Origin: Pohlia nutans | Taxonomy: Eukaryota; Streptophyta; Bryopsida; Bryales; Mniaceae | Assembly: GCA_022496805.1 (NCBI GenBank) | Contig: CM040107.1 | Span: 15,549,501-15,613,500, forward strand | Direction of reading: 5' to 3' | Length of the DNA: 64,000 nucleotides | Shown: positions 9,830 to 21,765 of the stretch, one piece after another | How positions within the stretch are numbered: position 1 is the stretch's first letter | Layout of the letters: every line of letters starts with the position of its first letter | The notes under the pieces: generated by a model | Seen by the model: only the letters and a program-made list of their open reading frames with translations | Database searches by the model: none | What the model was told of the DNA's origin: nothing | Made by a program: the position numbers and the translations under genes

Positions 9830-12800
9830 GTTCCTCAGCTGGAGTATGACACTGCAAACGAGATTGTTGTGACCCCTCAACCCCGGATTGGAGATGAGGA
9901 TGATGAGGAGGAGGAAGAATCTCCAATCATCGCCACTGTGGATGGTTTGAATGAGGATGACATTCTGCGATCACAGAAGATCAACACCGTTGCAGCACTT
10001 GCAGCCCTACGTTTGCAACCGGTTAATATTTCTCGCCACAACATTCCTTTGTGCAGGCTTGTTGTCATGCCGATGGTAAGGCCCACTCTGCATAGTGATC
10101 TTGTCAAGCTTGAGCAGGAATTCGTCCATGGCTATCGTGAAGGTGCTTGTGTTTTTTATGTGTCCCTAACAAACGAGCAAGGTGAAGGGGAGCACGTGTC
10201 ATCCAAAGACCGCAGTGATTGGGGACCAATTTGGCACTCTGAGAGCGAGAAATTTGATCAGTATCTTGATTCCCAGGATTCATTACATTTCTTGAAAGGG
10301 AAAATGTTCTTCATATGCGATGGAAATCACCGTCGTATAGCTTGGATGAACCATATTACTAGACTCTACAATGACGTTCCATCTTGGCATTACTCCGTGG
10401 ACACAATCATCTTGGAGACCAAGGGTCAACTTGCTGTTCTCATGACCGTCATAAATGACAAGTGAGTAAATGATTTCCTACAAAAATCCTTTCTTTTTTA
10501 TTTCAAAGTTTACTAGATTTTGATTATATACGTCTTCTAATTATGATTGATGTGGTCCATGTCCTTTAGGCAAATAGAGTATTCCCACGTGAAGACAAAT
10601 CTTGTTCATCAGCTCTATCAGGTTCGGAAGTTTGGGTCAATGCGGCTGAGTTATTTCTTAGAGCTATTGAGCCCCAAGGAAATGGAAAGATGTCGTAATT
10701 TCGTGAAGAGAGGATGGACAAATTTACAACAGGACGTTTTTACTTCTCTCATGTTTAGGGTAATATTTCTGCTTTCACTCCTCTACTGCATTTTTTGTTC
10801 ACGTGAATGTGTGCATTTTAGTATTAAAATTTGTACCTCTAATATCCTTTTATTTGCGACCTTGTTTCAGCAAGACATTGCTGCTGCTGGTGACTTAGCT
10901 GTGCTTGTTTATCGTGAGGAGACCAAACCAGAAGATGTGACTCGGGAAGGCATTGCGGCTGCTATGAAGATGGGCATCAAGGAAAGGACTTCAAAACTGA
11001 TTGTTAAGTTAGGGAAGATGACAGCTGTGGCGAATCCAACGCACGGTCCAGAGTTTCTACAAGAGGTATAAATCAATTCATTTCTTTCATTTTTACTTAA
11101 AGCTGCTTGTATTTATGTTGTTCACGGTTTGATTTTCACTTCTTTTTTCAGATTGAGAGGCATTGGACTATGAATGCCTCGCAGTTGGAGCTCACTTTGG
11201 ACAAGCTTCAGATCATTGCTACAACAGTTGGTCCTCCTCACCACAAGCTCCGATGGCTGAAGTGGTGGAACTCCTCTGTGCACACACGAGAGGCGGTTCG
11301 TTTTCCTTTGAGGCCAGTTAACGCTGAACACCTCAATTCCTTTATTCTGAAGGCAGCCTGGTGGGGAGGGGTGAGTTTCTCTATCAATATTGATTTAGTT
11401 TGTTTACATTCTGTCTCTACTATCATACTTTGTAATTTTATTGTTTTAATTTCATAACTATATTTTCTGTAGATTGAGGACTGCGCCGTGGAGTTGTTTG
11501 AAACTATTGTCCACAAAGACAATGATCTTTTGAACATGGATGTCCCAGCAGAGCCCAGGACACTTTCCCAATTCATAGAGTATTGGCGAGTGAAGATTTG
11601 GGACAAGGCATTTGTTAACGTTTTCAAGGGGGCTGAAGCCTTCAAGAAATCAATTGCCTTCAAGGATTTCAAGGGTTCAGATCTCGTGGTCAAACGTGTA
11701 GTCTACAGGTATTTTTGCTTTTTGTCTAACTTGGTTTTAAGGTAAACCGTTACTTTTGTAAAGTTACACATAATATTGCATCAAATGATAATACTAATTG
11801 CTCAGTATTGTATGGCTACAGGTATTTCAAGCATGAGTTACTGGAGAAGAAGGCAATTGCCAAGACAGATCTTCCCGTGTTCTTTGAGAGTTGGATGGAT
11901 CGTTCTTCTGAGTATTGCATGTTCTCACCGCAACAGTTGAAGACGTGGACCAGCACACATCTCAAGGAGGTTGGCTAGTATTTGGACTGTGGGTTGGGTT
12001 ATGTACATGCAGAGGAAAAGGATCTCAAATCCTCAGCTGAGACTGCCGATACACCTGCCCTGTTGGTTGGTGAATTGGAGAAGCTTGATGAGGAGGCGCG
12101 GCGTAAACTCATTGCTAAGGTTGAGGCTGCAGACAAGAAGAAGGCGTTGAAGATTACTCAACATGAAGAGAAGGTGGCCGCCCGGGAGCAGGCCAAGATT
12201 GAGAAACAAGCAGAGAAGATTGCCAAGAAGGAAGAGAAAAAGAAGAATCCAAAGGTACAAGAAGTCCCAAAGCCTTCTTCTTCTAGTGTTGTTGATGCAG
12301 AATCTCAGCATCAGAGTCAGGAGCAGAGGGGTACTAAAAGGGATTCTGGGTATTTGGAGCTATCGCAAGACAAGGCCTTTTGTGGCCTAATTCGTGATGT
12401 GGTGGACTTAGGAGAGGACCAGGACATCGATGAGTTGGTACTCAACACATCATTTGTAGCTGCTCTTCCACAGAATGAAGATGACCCTGTTCCAAAGATG
12501 TTTGAGGAGATTCAGAGGTTTTTGGATGAGGTATGCTGTTTGACATACTTCTTGGATTCTTTATACTTCAATTTATTTTGTTGAAGCTTGTCCGACAGTT
12601 TTAATTTACTTACATGTGTATGTTTTGTTTCTTGTAGCACAAAGCGGACCGCCCACAAGTATTCAAAGGGCATTCGTGCAAGGATCCATGTGTAGATTTA
12701 ATTCCTGTGGACATGCCCGAGAACCTACCCGTTCCTACCATCTCATATCCGCCGGGACAGATTCCACTATGGAATGTAGCTGAGGAGGATTGGCTTGATC

Positions 12801-13348
12801 CAATTTTTGATTTTGCAGACAATTACTTGGTTGATAATGGCGCTATCATCATTGTGCATCCATATAGGCAGTCAACCAAGGCTAACATACTTGGTTACGG
12901 TAATGCAACGGGTTTTACGTTGTACAAGGATTGGACTTGCATGAATAGGCTACATTTGGCATCACCGGTCAACCACCTCAAGACGGTAATTGCTCGTGCA
13001 CGACCTAGTTTTTCAAAATTCATTATTGTTTTGCTATTACTATTAGCTAACTCTTTTGGTTCTATATGTTGCAGACTCTGCGTTTTGGTATTTACCTCTT
13101 GGTTCGTGTGTTGCCTGAGGGTGCTCCTGCACGGTTTGCATTTCGATCTATTCCAGCGCTTGAGGCTCTTGGATTAGATGTGGGTTGTGATGACATGTTA
13201 CAGAATTTCACAACCAAGAGTTCACAGAAAATGAATGGAATTAAGCCATGGCGAGGTCCTCGTGAGAAGGATAGTCAATTTATACAAATGTTGATTGAGG
13301 CTTCTTCTCGCCCCAACGATGTTGTCTTGGATTGCACCGCTATGACAG
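9830..13348 (+). CDS. Gene 1: ParB-like plus DNA-methyltransferase-like protein, 3'-truncated
   Basis: Eight exons with GT-AG borders keep one frame: 9830-10461, 10570-10759, 10871-11065, 11152-11370, 11473-11708, 11822-12530, 12638-12985 and 13075-13348 (2803 nt, about 934 codons). The first exon begins at an acceptor, so at least one upstream exon is missing. Residues about 75-205 read like a ParB/sulfiredoxin-type domain (NIPLCRLVVMPMVRP, then FFICDGNHRRIAW). A Lys/Glu-rich helical stretch follows the exon-6 TAG. Exons 7-8 resemble a permuted beta-class N4/N6 DNA methyltransferase: VDLIPVDMP in the motif IV position (canonical DPPY/W absent), VDNGAIIIVHP, and DSQFIQMLIEASSRPNDVVLDCTAMTG split as DSQFIQMLIEASS / RPNDVVLDCTAMTG, like the motif X-to-I region. 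An in-frame TAG lies at 11976-11978. Coding is cut off after 13348 by repeat DNA. Catalysis is doubtful; the protein may be a decayed copy or a non-catalytic DNA-binding descendant. Two genes split at the TAG is an alternative. Confidence 0.68.
11976..11978 (+). other. In-frame TAG inside gene 1
   Basis: The frame reads LKEVG, TAG, YLDCGLGYVHAEEKDL with good coding character on both sides and no splice sites that would skip it. It may be a nonsense mutation (CAG or TGG to TAG), a readthrough stop, or the true end of an upstream gene. Confidence 0.75.
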
Positions 13349-13429
13349 GTTTAGTTTTCTATCATTCTTTCTCAGTATTACTTGGGTTTTATTTTGGGGG
13401 TCCTGCATTAGGTCGTCGAAGTCCCAGAG

Positions 13430-15397
13430 GAATTTCCCGTTGGCCCCATTTCTCTACGACCTGTACGAGAAACATGAGTGCCTCACGGTGGCTGAGAGGA
13501 AGAGGTTGGAGGTAGTGCCCATTTGGAGGTTGAAAAGCCCGGCCAAGAAGAAGGCCGTCTTCCGGGAGGAGCAGCGAGGACTAGCAGACCCGGTACTTCG
13601 TCCCAACCGGAGGAGAGGAGAAGGGCTCCACCTGCACTCCAACCGGATAGGAGTAACTTCCGGGGAGAGGAGCGCAGGAAGGATAAAAAAGACTACCCGG
13701 TAAGAGGACAACCGGGCAAGGCCAGCACCAATCCGGAGCAGAGAACCAAATGGAGAGAAGACCGCCCGTAGAGAGGCCAACCGGATGGCGCTAGGCCGCA
13801 GCAGGAGGAGCGACAGGAGAGGAGAAAGGACCCGGAGTTAGATCGACTGGGTGGGGCAAGACCTCAGGAGGATCTGAGAACAAAGCGAAGGGAGGACTCG
13901 GACGAAGAGGACGAAGAAGAGGACGAGGAGTCTCCAGAGCCTCGGCTGACTCGGAAGAAGCCGGTTTGGGGCCCACAGGCAGCTCGTCAATTGGAGGCAG
14001 GCGGTTCTTCCCAAGCGCGGCCTCGGGTGGATCCGGTCGAGGACTCCAGGCCAGAGGAGGAGACAGGGCCTTCTCCAACACAGTCCCAGGAGCAACCGGT
14101 GGATGGATCCGGACCAATATAGGAGGATCCTGCTCCACTGGCTCCACAAGAACATATAGCGGAGGGGAACCGGACACACCAGGAGGGGGGTCCGTCTCAG
14201 CTGCGACCCTAGGGCCTGAAGAGGAAGTTAGTCCTCACAGTTGAGGAGGAGGAAGAGCCAGAAGGACCGGAGACCACACCTCGGAAGAAGAAGGGACCGG
14301 CTCGGAGGAAGACGACCCCACTCAACAAGCGTCCCAAGGAAGCTGGTGAGGACGAAGAGGAAACCGGAGACGAGGGGGACCGGGAGCAGGGAGTGCCAGC
14401 GGGAGCAGAACCGGTACAGGAAGCAGGCCCATCCGGATATGTGCCACCGAAACAAGGAGAACCGCCCCGGGTGGAGGACATGCTTCTGCAAACCCGGATA
14501 GCACTGGACATAGTGACGGAGCAGTACAACCCCATGTTTGCTGCGCTCTGGGAGACAAGGACTCTTCACCGGACAAGCGACGCTCTGGAGTATCCGGCGC
14601 GGGTCCAGAAACTCTAGAGGAAACTTATCCGGAGCAGGGAGAGGGAGAACGAGCTAACCGAACAATTGCAGGGTATCCGGGAGGCAAAAGGCGAATCCGC
14701 GGCTCTTTTGAAGGGATTTGAGGAGGAGCTGCAACAAAAGGTAGCCTACATCAAGAGGATGGAGGCACACGTACTAAGGAAAGAGTTGCAAATCCGGGAG
14801 TAGGAGGATACCATCCGGAGAGTAGCAGAGACAAGCCGGCAGTGCGTCTCCAAGCTGTCAGGATTGTTCCAATCGAATGGGGAGGCACAAACGAAGGCCC
14901 AGTTGTACGACGAGCGGGTACTTCAGCCGGGATAGGAGGGAGCAGCCCGGATGAAGAATATAGTCCGGGAATACTCGGACAAGGTGGAAGCGTATTTGGT
15001 GGAGATCCGGGTACAGGCGGAGTGCATGAGGGAGAGCTCTTCGAAGGAAGAACCGAATCGCGAAGAAGCCTCCAAATGTGGCGAGAGGGTAGGTACCAAG
15101 GATGGGTTGCCGGGTGTGTTCAATCTCTCTGCAGATGCTCCTCAATAAGGGGAGATCGACCGGTTGATGCGGAAGGGTAGCTCAACACAAGAACATACCT
15201 CCCGGACCGTGCTCGATGTGGAGCCAATCCACATGGTCAGACCCGCAGGAGTATGCCCAGAGGACGTCCGGGATTTGAGCGAAGGTATGGAGGCAATGGA
15301 TGTCCAACCGGACAGGGCAGAAAAGCAACAGGAGGGACCAGAGGTGGGACAGCTGGCGGCGCACGCAATGCGAGGAGATCGGCCGGCGAATCTGTGA
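13430..15397 (+). mobile_element. CCGG-rich retroelement copy A: decayed extra ORF
   Basis: Homologous to copies B and C over the Pro/Arg/Glu-rich and coiled-coil part of their ORF, starting near the segment encoding PLAPFLYHLYE (copy A reads it imperfectly) and ending with the frame at 15397. At least six nonsense changes and some frame loss are visible. Stops near 14616 and 14799 align with CAG (Gln) in copy B; others align with Glu (13769, about 14118, 15147) or Leu (about 14933). The N-terminal globular part is missing, so the copy is 5'-truncated. It abuts and terminates gene 1 shortly after exon 8. The encoded protein is hydrophilic with a long C-terminal coiled coil; its function is unknown. 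Confidence 0.72.
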
Positions 15398-15862
15398 TAG
15401 CACGTGGTATCGGATATTCCCTTAGAGCGCACTTTTTCGTATTAAGAATGCGCGTAGAGGTGATTTCCGGGTTAACGTTCCGCGGAGACTCTGTGAAGTG
15501 GGAAGTTTCCGGAGATTGATCCGGATTGGTGACTACTCTCTCTCCCGATCACCAAATCTCTCCTTCTTTCCTTACACGAACCCGTATCTACTTTATTGAC
15601 TGACCCGGCTATGGTTAGATCCGGTTTCTGTCCGGGTTGGAGACTTTACCAATGCTACTCCAACCGATCTAATCCTAACTCTTAAATTTGGTTTACCATT
15701 TAACCTCTGTTTTCCCTCAGAGGGTTCTCCATTTATCTTTTCAAGGATGCAAGATCTAAAGTCACACCCTTCCCCACTGATTTTCGTGACAGTGGATTCA
15801 CGACTTCTTGGTCATCCAAACTCCACTCTCTAAATCGGGTACTCTACGGTTTCCTCTTCAGC
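15398..15862 (+). mobile_element. Probable LTR/leader sequence between extra ORF and gag-like ORF
   Basis: Non-coding, pyrimidine-rich, beginning TGTGATAGCACG. It sits between a copy-A ORF end and a gag-like start, the order extra ORF - LTR - gag seen again on the minus strand near 20-22 kb. LTR identity is inferred from position; no second copy to define its ends was found. Confidence 0.3.
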
Positions 15863-16240
15863 TATGGATTCATCCCAAAACCACAGCCGGTCACTCAAGC
15901 GCAACCCGGTTTCCCCCTTACCCTCAAAATACTACAACGATTTGTTGACCGGAATGGACAGTAGCCGCCGTGTCCGGGAGGGATCGAATACGTCAAGACT
16001 CGTTTTACTCTAATCCTTCCCACACTTCTACAGTTGCTAGATCTATTCGGATGCTGGAACCTCTACCGAACTACCCGTCCAGGAGTTCTGGAAGAACCGG
16101 AGTACCCCCTCCTGTTCTCCCAGCCACTAACCCGGATTTCTCCTACAACCAGACACAGGGAATATCACTTTCAAACGCTCTTAATTCCTCCAACTCTCCT
16201 ATCCGGTCTCTTAACGGACTTCACGTCCAAGCCTAGCTAA
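15863..16240 (+). pseudogene. Truncated gag-like N-terminus
   Basis: An ATG at 15863 opens MDSSQNHSRSLKRN, hydrophilic and Ser/Arg-rich like gag N-termini. It stops after about 50 codons and appears to continue in another frame (15970-16236, ARSIRMLEPLPNYPSR). It ends where copy-B sequence begins in the opposite orientation. No capsid core or zinc knuckle is present. Confidence 0.3.
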
Positions 16241-16291
16241 TCCATCCGGTCACCAAGGGACTAGTTGCGCCACTGTTCCGGAAACACAAGT

Positions 16292-16311
16292 ACACACACA
16301 CACACACACAC
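16292..16311. repeat. AC/CA dinucleotide microsatellite
   Basis: About ten AC units in the tail of copy B. The tail fragment at 19.9-20.3 kb aligns with the flanking sequence but ends before this point. Confidence 0.95.
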
Positions 16312-16644
16312 CTTGTGCAAAGAAAATGTGCTTCTACTCATACATACGGAACAAAGGTACACAAAAAGACCCAAGGAATGAAGAACATCCCTTGATAAAA
16401 AGGCCAACCCGAAGTCCAGATCCGGGAGATCCTCAGATCCCACATTCCCGGGATCCGAAAATCCGGGGAGGGCCTGTCCCCACCGCTCAGTTCCTATCTT
16501 AAGCCGCCATTAACATAAAAATCCCTAGAAGTTATTTACAACAAAACAAAAGCTCCTACCCTACTTACTCAAAAGTCCTATTCTAAGTGGCCGGATCCAC
16601 TAAGTCCGGGCCACTGATTCCGGATCTTCGATGACTCCGGGCAA

Positions 16645-19209
16645 CTACTGGTCCTCCTGCGGCTGCTCTTCCTCATCTTCCGAGCTCCCTACCACGATCG
16701 GATCCGCTGGCCTATCTCCTCGCGTTTCGTGCGCCGTCGGCGGTCTCATCTATGGTCCCTCCTGTTGCTTTTCCGCCCTCTCCGGTTGGACATCCATTGC
16801 CTCCATACCTTCGTTCAAATCCCGGACATCCTCTGGGCTTACTCCCAAGGGCCGGACCATGTGGATTGGTTCCACATCCAACACGGTCCGGGAGGTATGT
16901 TCCTGCGTTGAGCTATCATTCCGCATCAACCGGTCGATCTCCCCTTCTTGAGGAGCATCTGCAGAAAGATTGAACACCCCCTGCTACCCATCCCCGAAAC
17001 CTACCTTCTCGCCACAGTTGGTAGTTTCCTCCTGATCCGGCTCCTCCTCCGAAGAGCTCTCCCGGATACACTCCGCCAGTACCCGGAACTCCACCAAGTA
17101 CGCTTCTACCTTGTTCGAGTACTCCCGGACTACGTTCTTCATCCGGGCTGCCCCCTCCAATCCCGGCTGAAGTACCCGCTCGTCGTACAACCGGGCCTTT
17201 GTTTGTGCCTCCCCATCCGATTGGAACAACCCTGATACCTTGGAGACGCACTGCCGGCTTGTTTCTGCTACTCTCCGGATGGTATCCTCCTGCTCCCGGA
17301 TCTGCAACTCTTTCCTCTGTACGTGGGCCTCCATCTTCTTGATGTAGGCTACCTTTTGTTGTAGCTCCTCCTCAAATCCCTTCAAGAGAGCCGCGGATTC
17401 GCTCTCTGCCTCCCGGATACCCTGCAGTTGTCAGGTTAGCTCATTCTCCCTCTCCCTGCTCCGGATGAGTTTCCTCTGGAGCTTCCGAACCCGCGCCGGA
17501 TACTCCAGAGCGTCGTTTGTCCGGAGAAGAGTCCTTGTCTCCCAGAGAGCAGCGAACATGGGATTGTACTGCTCCGTAACCATGTCCAGTGCCACCCGGG
17601 TCTGCAGTAACATGTCCTCCACCTGGAGCGGTTCTCCTTGTTCCTCTGGCATGTTCCCGGATGAGCCTGCTTCCTGGACCGGTTCTGCTTCCGCTGGCAT
17701 TCCCTGCTCCCGGTCCCCCTCATCTCCGGTTTCCTCTTCGTCCTCCCCTGCTTCCTTGGGACGCTTGTTGAGTGGAGTCATCTTCCTCCGGGCCGGTCCC
17801 TTCTTTTTATGAGGTGTCGTATTCGGTTCTTCCGGCTCTTCCTCACCGTCAACTGTGAGGACTAACTTCCTCTTCCGACCCTGGGATCGCGGCTGAGATG
17901 GACCATCCTCCTGGTCTGCCTGATTCTCCTCTTCCATAGGTTCCTGTGGAGCCGCCGGGGTAGAATCCTCCTCCATTGGTCCGGGTCCATCTACCGGGTG
18001 CTTCTGGGGCTGGGGTGGAGAAGGCATTGTCTCCTCCTCTGGCCTGGACTCCTCGACCGGATCCACCCAAGGGCGCGTTTGGGAAGGACCGCCTACCTCC
18101 GGTTGACGGGCTGCCTCTGGGCCTCTCACCGGCTTCTTCCGGGTCAGCTTTGGCTGTGGAGAATCCTCCTCCTTCTCCGGATCCTCCCTCCGCTTTGTTC
18201 TCTGCTCCAGCTGAGACCTCGCCCCACCCGGTCGATCTAACCCCGGGTCCCTTTTCTTTTCCTGCTGCTCCTCTTGCTGCGGCCTGGCGCCACCCGGTTG
18301 GACTCCCTCTGGGCGGTCTTCTCTCGACTTGGTCCGGTTCTCCGGATTCGCGCTGGCATCGCCCGGTGGCCTTTTTACCGGGTGGTCTTCCCTCTCCTTC
18401 CGGCGCTCTTCTCCCCGGAAGCTGCTCCTATCCGGTTGGAGTGTAGGTGGAGCCATCCTTCTCTCCTCAGGTCGGGACGACGAACCGGGTCTGCTGGTCC
18501 CTGCTCCTCCTCCGGGAAGAGCCGTCTTCTTCTTGGCCGGGCTTCTCACTCCCAGAATGGGCACTACCTCCAACCTCTTCTTCTCCTCCACTATGAGGCG
18601 CCCATGTCTCTCGTACAAGTGGTAGAGAAATGGGGCCAACGGGCATCCCTTCTTGTTGTCGAGGTTGGCCGCCCACTCCTGCGTATTCCGGTGAATCAGG
18701 ATCGCCCAGTAGATCCGTTTCCTCCGGAGAAGAGCGGAGTAGATACCGCGGGCCAGCGTCACAGTGAGGGTGGTGGGCTTCTCCGGACTAAGGATGGGCA
18801 CTACGTACTGGAGCAGCCGTTGCTCCCGGGGCAGTATACAATTTGCCACCTTGAATCCGTCCTTGTCCGAGAGATGACTAAATCTCGCCTTCACCGAATT
18901 CGTGTCGCCCTTGCCTCCCGGTTCCATGTCCTCGTTGGTGTTCGGGAAGTCGTACGGTGCCCGCCACATCTCCCGGGTCCAACTTCCATACTTCGCCCGG
19001 ATGGTTGTCCGGAAGGCGTCCACTATTGGCCCGCCCTCGATTTCCTCCAGCATCCGGGAGTCCTGCACATCCCACACTCTCCCAAACAATCCCAATCATC
19101 CCATCTTCTGGAGGTCCTGCATTAGCTCGTCGAAGTCTTGCTCGTGTTACGGAATGTCCGGGCAAATGCGCTTCTATGGAATCTTGGCCCCGGCTTCCCT
19201 GCGTGCCAT
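16645..19209 (-). pseudogene. Extra ORF of CCGG-rich retroelement, copy B
   Basis: A single frame of about 855 codons from ATG 19209 to TAG 16645, broken by nonsense codons but with no frameshift I could see. Stops lie at 19174 (TAG), 19147 (TAA), 19096 (TGA; Cys in copy C), 17431 (TGA; Glu in copy A), 16984 (TAG; Leu in A) and 16750 (TAG; Glu in A). Domain order: an N-terminal globular region (GLFGRVWDVQDSRMLEEIEG to PLAPFLYHLYERHG), a long Pro/Arg/Glu-rich basic-acidic region, then a coiled coil (FEEELQQKVAYIKKMEAHVQ) and an acidic end (EEEQPQEDQ). The layout resembles the extra ORF of the GTCG-rich element. No enzymatic motif is visible. The frame also continues upstream to about 19758. 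Function unknown; a structural or nucleic-acid-binding accessory protein is possible. Confidence 0.7.
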
Positions 19210-19760
19210 GGCTGCGGACCCCGGGCAGAATTCTTCACTCCTCCGGGTGTGGCGCAGCTCCTTCTCCGGATGCGCTCTCTCTTTCCTCGGCAAACCTCGC
19301 ACCTCCCACTCCGGGCGCTTCCCTTTCCGCTTCCATGGCGTTCTCATGACTTCCCGGAGGCCCCGTGACCCTCTTCCTGGCTGCACACTCACTTTCTTCC
19401 TCAAACTCCGCCGGAAATGGCGGTGCGCACTGTCCGGATGCTCGCCTATTCCAAATTCTAACCTCGCGTCGCTGTTTCTCACTGAGTGTTCAGTTTCTCT
19501 CACTCCCGGGCGCTCAGAATCTACACAAGAGGGTCGCTCACTGCTCTCTTCTTTCGGGCACAGAATGGAAACTCTATCTCTCTCCGGAACTACGAAAAAT
19601 GGCGTGCGCGGAGGGCTGGAGGAATCGGGGAGAAAAGAATAGTGGGCCGCCCAATTTAAGGCGGCCCAATTCAAATCCCGGATCGTGGCCGGGACCGGCA
19701 GAGGCACGTCCCTAGACCTCCGGTTTCCCATCCGGTCTCCTGTCCGGTCCGCCGCCATTT

Positions 19761-19917
19761 TCAGACTCCGTAGTGAACACCTAAGATGCGCGCGAGAGCA
19801 CCACTCTCACCAAATAATTTGAAGAGGTCATAATGAACGCTATTTCTCCCATTTATGGCGGCTAGGCTACCTTTTACTGTCCTACAAACCCTAACTGCCC
19901 GTTTTGGAATAAACGAG
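19761..19917. other. Retroelement-derived spacer
   Basis: Contains ATTTCTCCCATTTATGGCGG, similar to TTCTCTTATTTATGGCGG on the minus strand near 29030, so it is probably a remnant of the other family's LTR or leader. Confidence 0.35.
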
Positions 19918-20268
19918 GTTCGACAGGATCCGGTCGTGGTAGGGAGCTCGGAAGATGAGGACGAGCAGCCGCAGGAGGACCAGTAGCTGCTCGGGATCAC
20001 CGGGGGTCCGGAATCAGTGGCTCGGACTTAGTGAATGTAGCCACTTAAAATAGAACTTTTGAGTAGGTAGGGTAGAAGCTTTTTTTGTTGTAAATGACTT
20101 CTAGGATTTTTGATGTTGATGGTGGCTTAGGATAGGAATTGAGTTGTGGAGGAGGCTCCCCGGATTTCTGGATCCCGGGAATGTGGGATCAGAGGATCTC
20201 CCGGATCTGGGCTTCCGGTTGGGTTTTTATCAAGGGATGGTCTTCATTTCCTTGGGTCTTTTTGTGTA
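19918..20268 (+). mobile_element. CCGG-rich retroelement tail fragment
   Basis: Matches the 3' end of copy B on the opposite strand: ORF end (VVVGSSEDEDEQPQEDQ, TAG) and the following non-coding tail through GGTCTTTTTGTGTAC. The right junction near 20268 cuts directly into a Gypsy gag ORF on the other strand, so this fragment either inserted there or was joined by rearrangement. Confidence 0.7.
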
Positions 20269-20760
20269 CGATTGGTCGTCTGTCTTGATGGTTCGGTAGC
20301 GTCTTTTGAATGCAGTAAATACTTCCAACAATGTATTAGTAGGATGAATGCGTTTATGGTATGCAAACCAATTCGACTCTTTCTCGGTGAGAGAGTTACC
20401 GAATAATTCCAATTGGACCGTGAGGTCCGTTTCGCCATTTAATCTAATAGCAGATTCAAACTTGCGACAATGTGTCTCAGGGCACTTACCGGTTTTGTAC
20501 TCCGGATACGGTACCGCTTTCCGAGCGGTCAAGGTAGGGCCTCGACCCGTGGGTTGAACGCTTGGGTTGCCGGCAGGTCGGTAGGTTGGAGTCAGAACTC
20601 CAGTAGCCATAATGCAGCGTGGTTGGGGGAAATTATAAGGACAGGAAATAGAAGGGTGGTTGGTATAGCCACAGAACGTGCAAAACCGGATAGGAGGTCT
20701 AGGACGAACCTAGTGGTGGTGATTGTTAACCGTAAATTAGGAGTATCAGTAGATCTGCAG
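20269..20760 (-). pseudogene. Ty3/Gypsy gag fragment with zinc knuckle
   Basis: The minus-strand reading gives a CCHC knuckle (CTFCGYTNHPSISC, spacing C-x2-C-x4-H-x4-C), a variable linker, and the start of a capsid-type gag domain (LNGETDLTVQLELFGNSL, then WFAYHKRIHPTNTLLEVF). It is cut off at about 20268 by the CCGG-rich tail. It is related to, but clearly diverged from, the gag at 26800-28944, so it belongs to a separate element copy. Confidence 0.75.
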
Positions 20761-20879
20761 ATCTGAGTTTTATCTGGGTAATTTTCCAAGTTACCCCAGT
20801 AGGTAGATCTAGGAAACACTTTGTTACCGATCTGACCTAACTGTCAGATCTGGTTGTACTGTGGTATAAAAGCAACAGA

Positions 20880-21765
20880 GCCAACCTTATTGGCATGCTC
20901 CATTTTCCCAGATAATTGACTTTTGCTTGAAATACTCATCTCTGATTTATCCTCTACCGAGTGGCTTTCTGTACACCATTGCCTATTCAGATCAATTTGT
21001 CTTCTCTCCGTTTTGTGCTAACTGACTTAGCTTTGAGTATTTTGCTATCCATTATGTTAATTTCCTTCTCCTCGGTAGCTATCAATTCCCCCGGTACTGA
21101 TTACCGAGTAGGTTCTTACCAAGGGGAGCTACCATTTGGCGACCATCTAGTGTTCGAATCCTAGAACTCCATTGCTTAAAACCACAGAGTTACTGATCGC
21201 GGTACTTTATTCTAACTTCGATAGTGTGACACCGCGCCCCCTTTCTGTTATACCGGAATCGTTCAACCTTGTTGTCAAAAACTCCAATCGATCAGACTTT
21301 CCCATGGCCCGGCGCCACACTCGATCCGCAGGACGAGCGCCCGAGTTTGACCTCGAGGCTCTCACGATTTCCAACACTCGCATGCACCGGAGCGTACAGG
21401 ATTTGCTACTGTCAGCGATGTTCTAAGCTCCCTCAACAACTACTCATCCGACACGATGGCCTCAACCTTTACTCACGCAGGACGAATTACCGACCCTGCA
21501 AGAACTCCAAACTGCACAACACCCACATTCATCCACTTGGCAGATGCCATCCTCCGACACGGTACTCCACAACCCCGCAGCTACCGGAAATGACTTAAAG
21601 CTCACGGACGAAGAACGCGACAGGTTTCGTACCCAAGCATTTCTGCAGTCTTTGGCAATTCAAAACCGACTCCAACAAGTACCGACAGAAGACGCAACTT
21701 CTCGCAGCCCTAGAACCGACTCCCTAATTGGACTGTTAAGGAGGTTTTCTAGGAACCGACCTTAA
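20880..21765 (+). mobile_element. LTR/leader and truncated gag of a plus-strand retroelement
   Basis: A pyrimidine-rich leader is followed near 21134 by TTGGCGACCATCTAG, which could be a primer-binding site. An ATG at 21304 (MARRHTRSAGRAPEFDLEAL) then opens a gag-like N-terminus, with a later frame (21544-21765, DLKLTDEERDRFRTQAFLQS) broken from it by a stop or frameshift. No further gag-pol follows. A likely 5'-end remnant; family uncertain. Confidence 0.4.

Larger units (their letters stand above)
16260..19760 (-). mobile_element. CCGG-rich retroelement copy B, nearly full extra-ORF region plus 3' tail
   Basis: Minus-strand copy containing a leader ORF, the long ORF (separate entry) and a tail that also occurs at 19918-20268. 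The outer end in its 3' direction reads TTCCGGAACAG followed by TGGCGCAACTAG, which looks like an LTR end (CA) next to a primer-binding-type TGGCGC. Copies A and B are head-to-head neighbours in opposite orientation. CCGG occurs about two to three times per 60 bases in lines I counted, far above chance. Confidence 0.65.

Noticed and set aside
21130..21170. tRNA-like T-loop (GTTCGAATCC)
   Set aside because: No matching acceptor stem, D-arm or anticodon arm upstream; it fits better as leader/primer-binding region of a retroelement.
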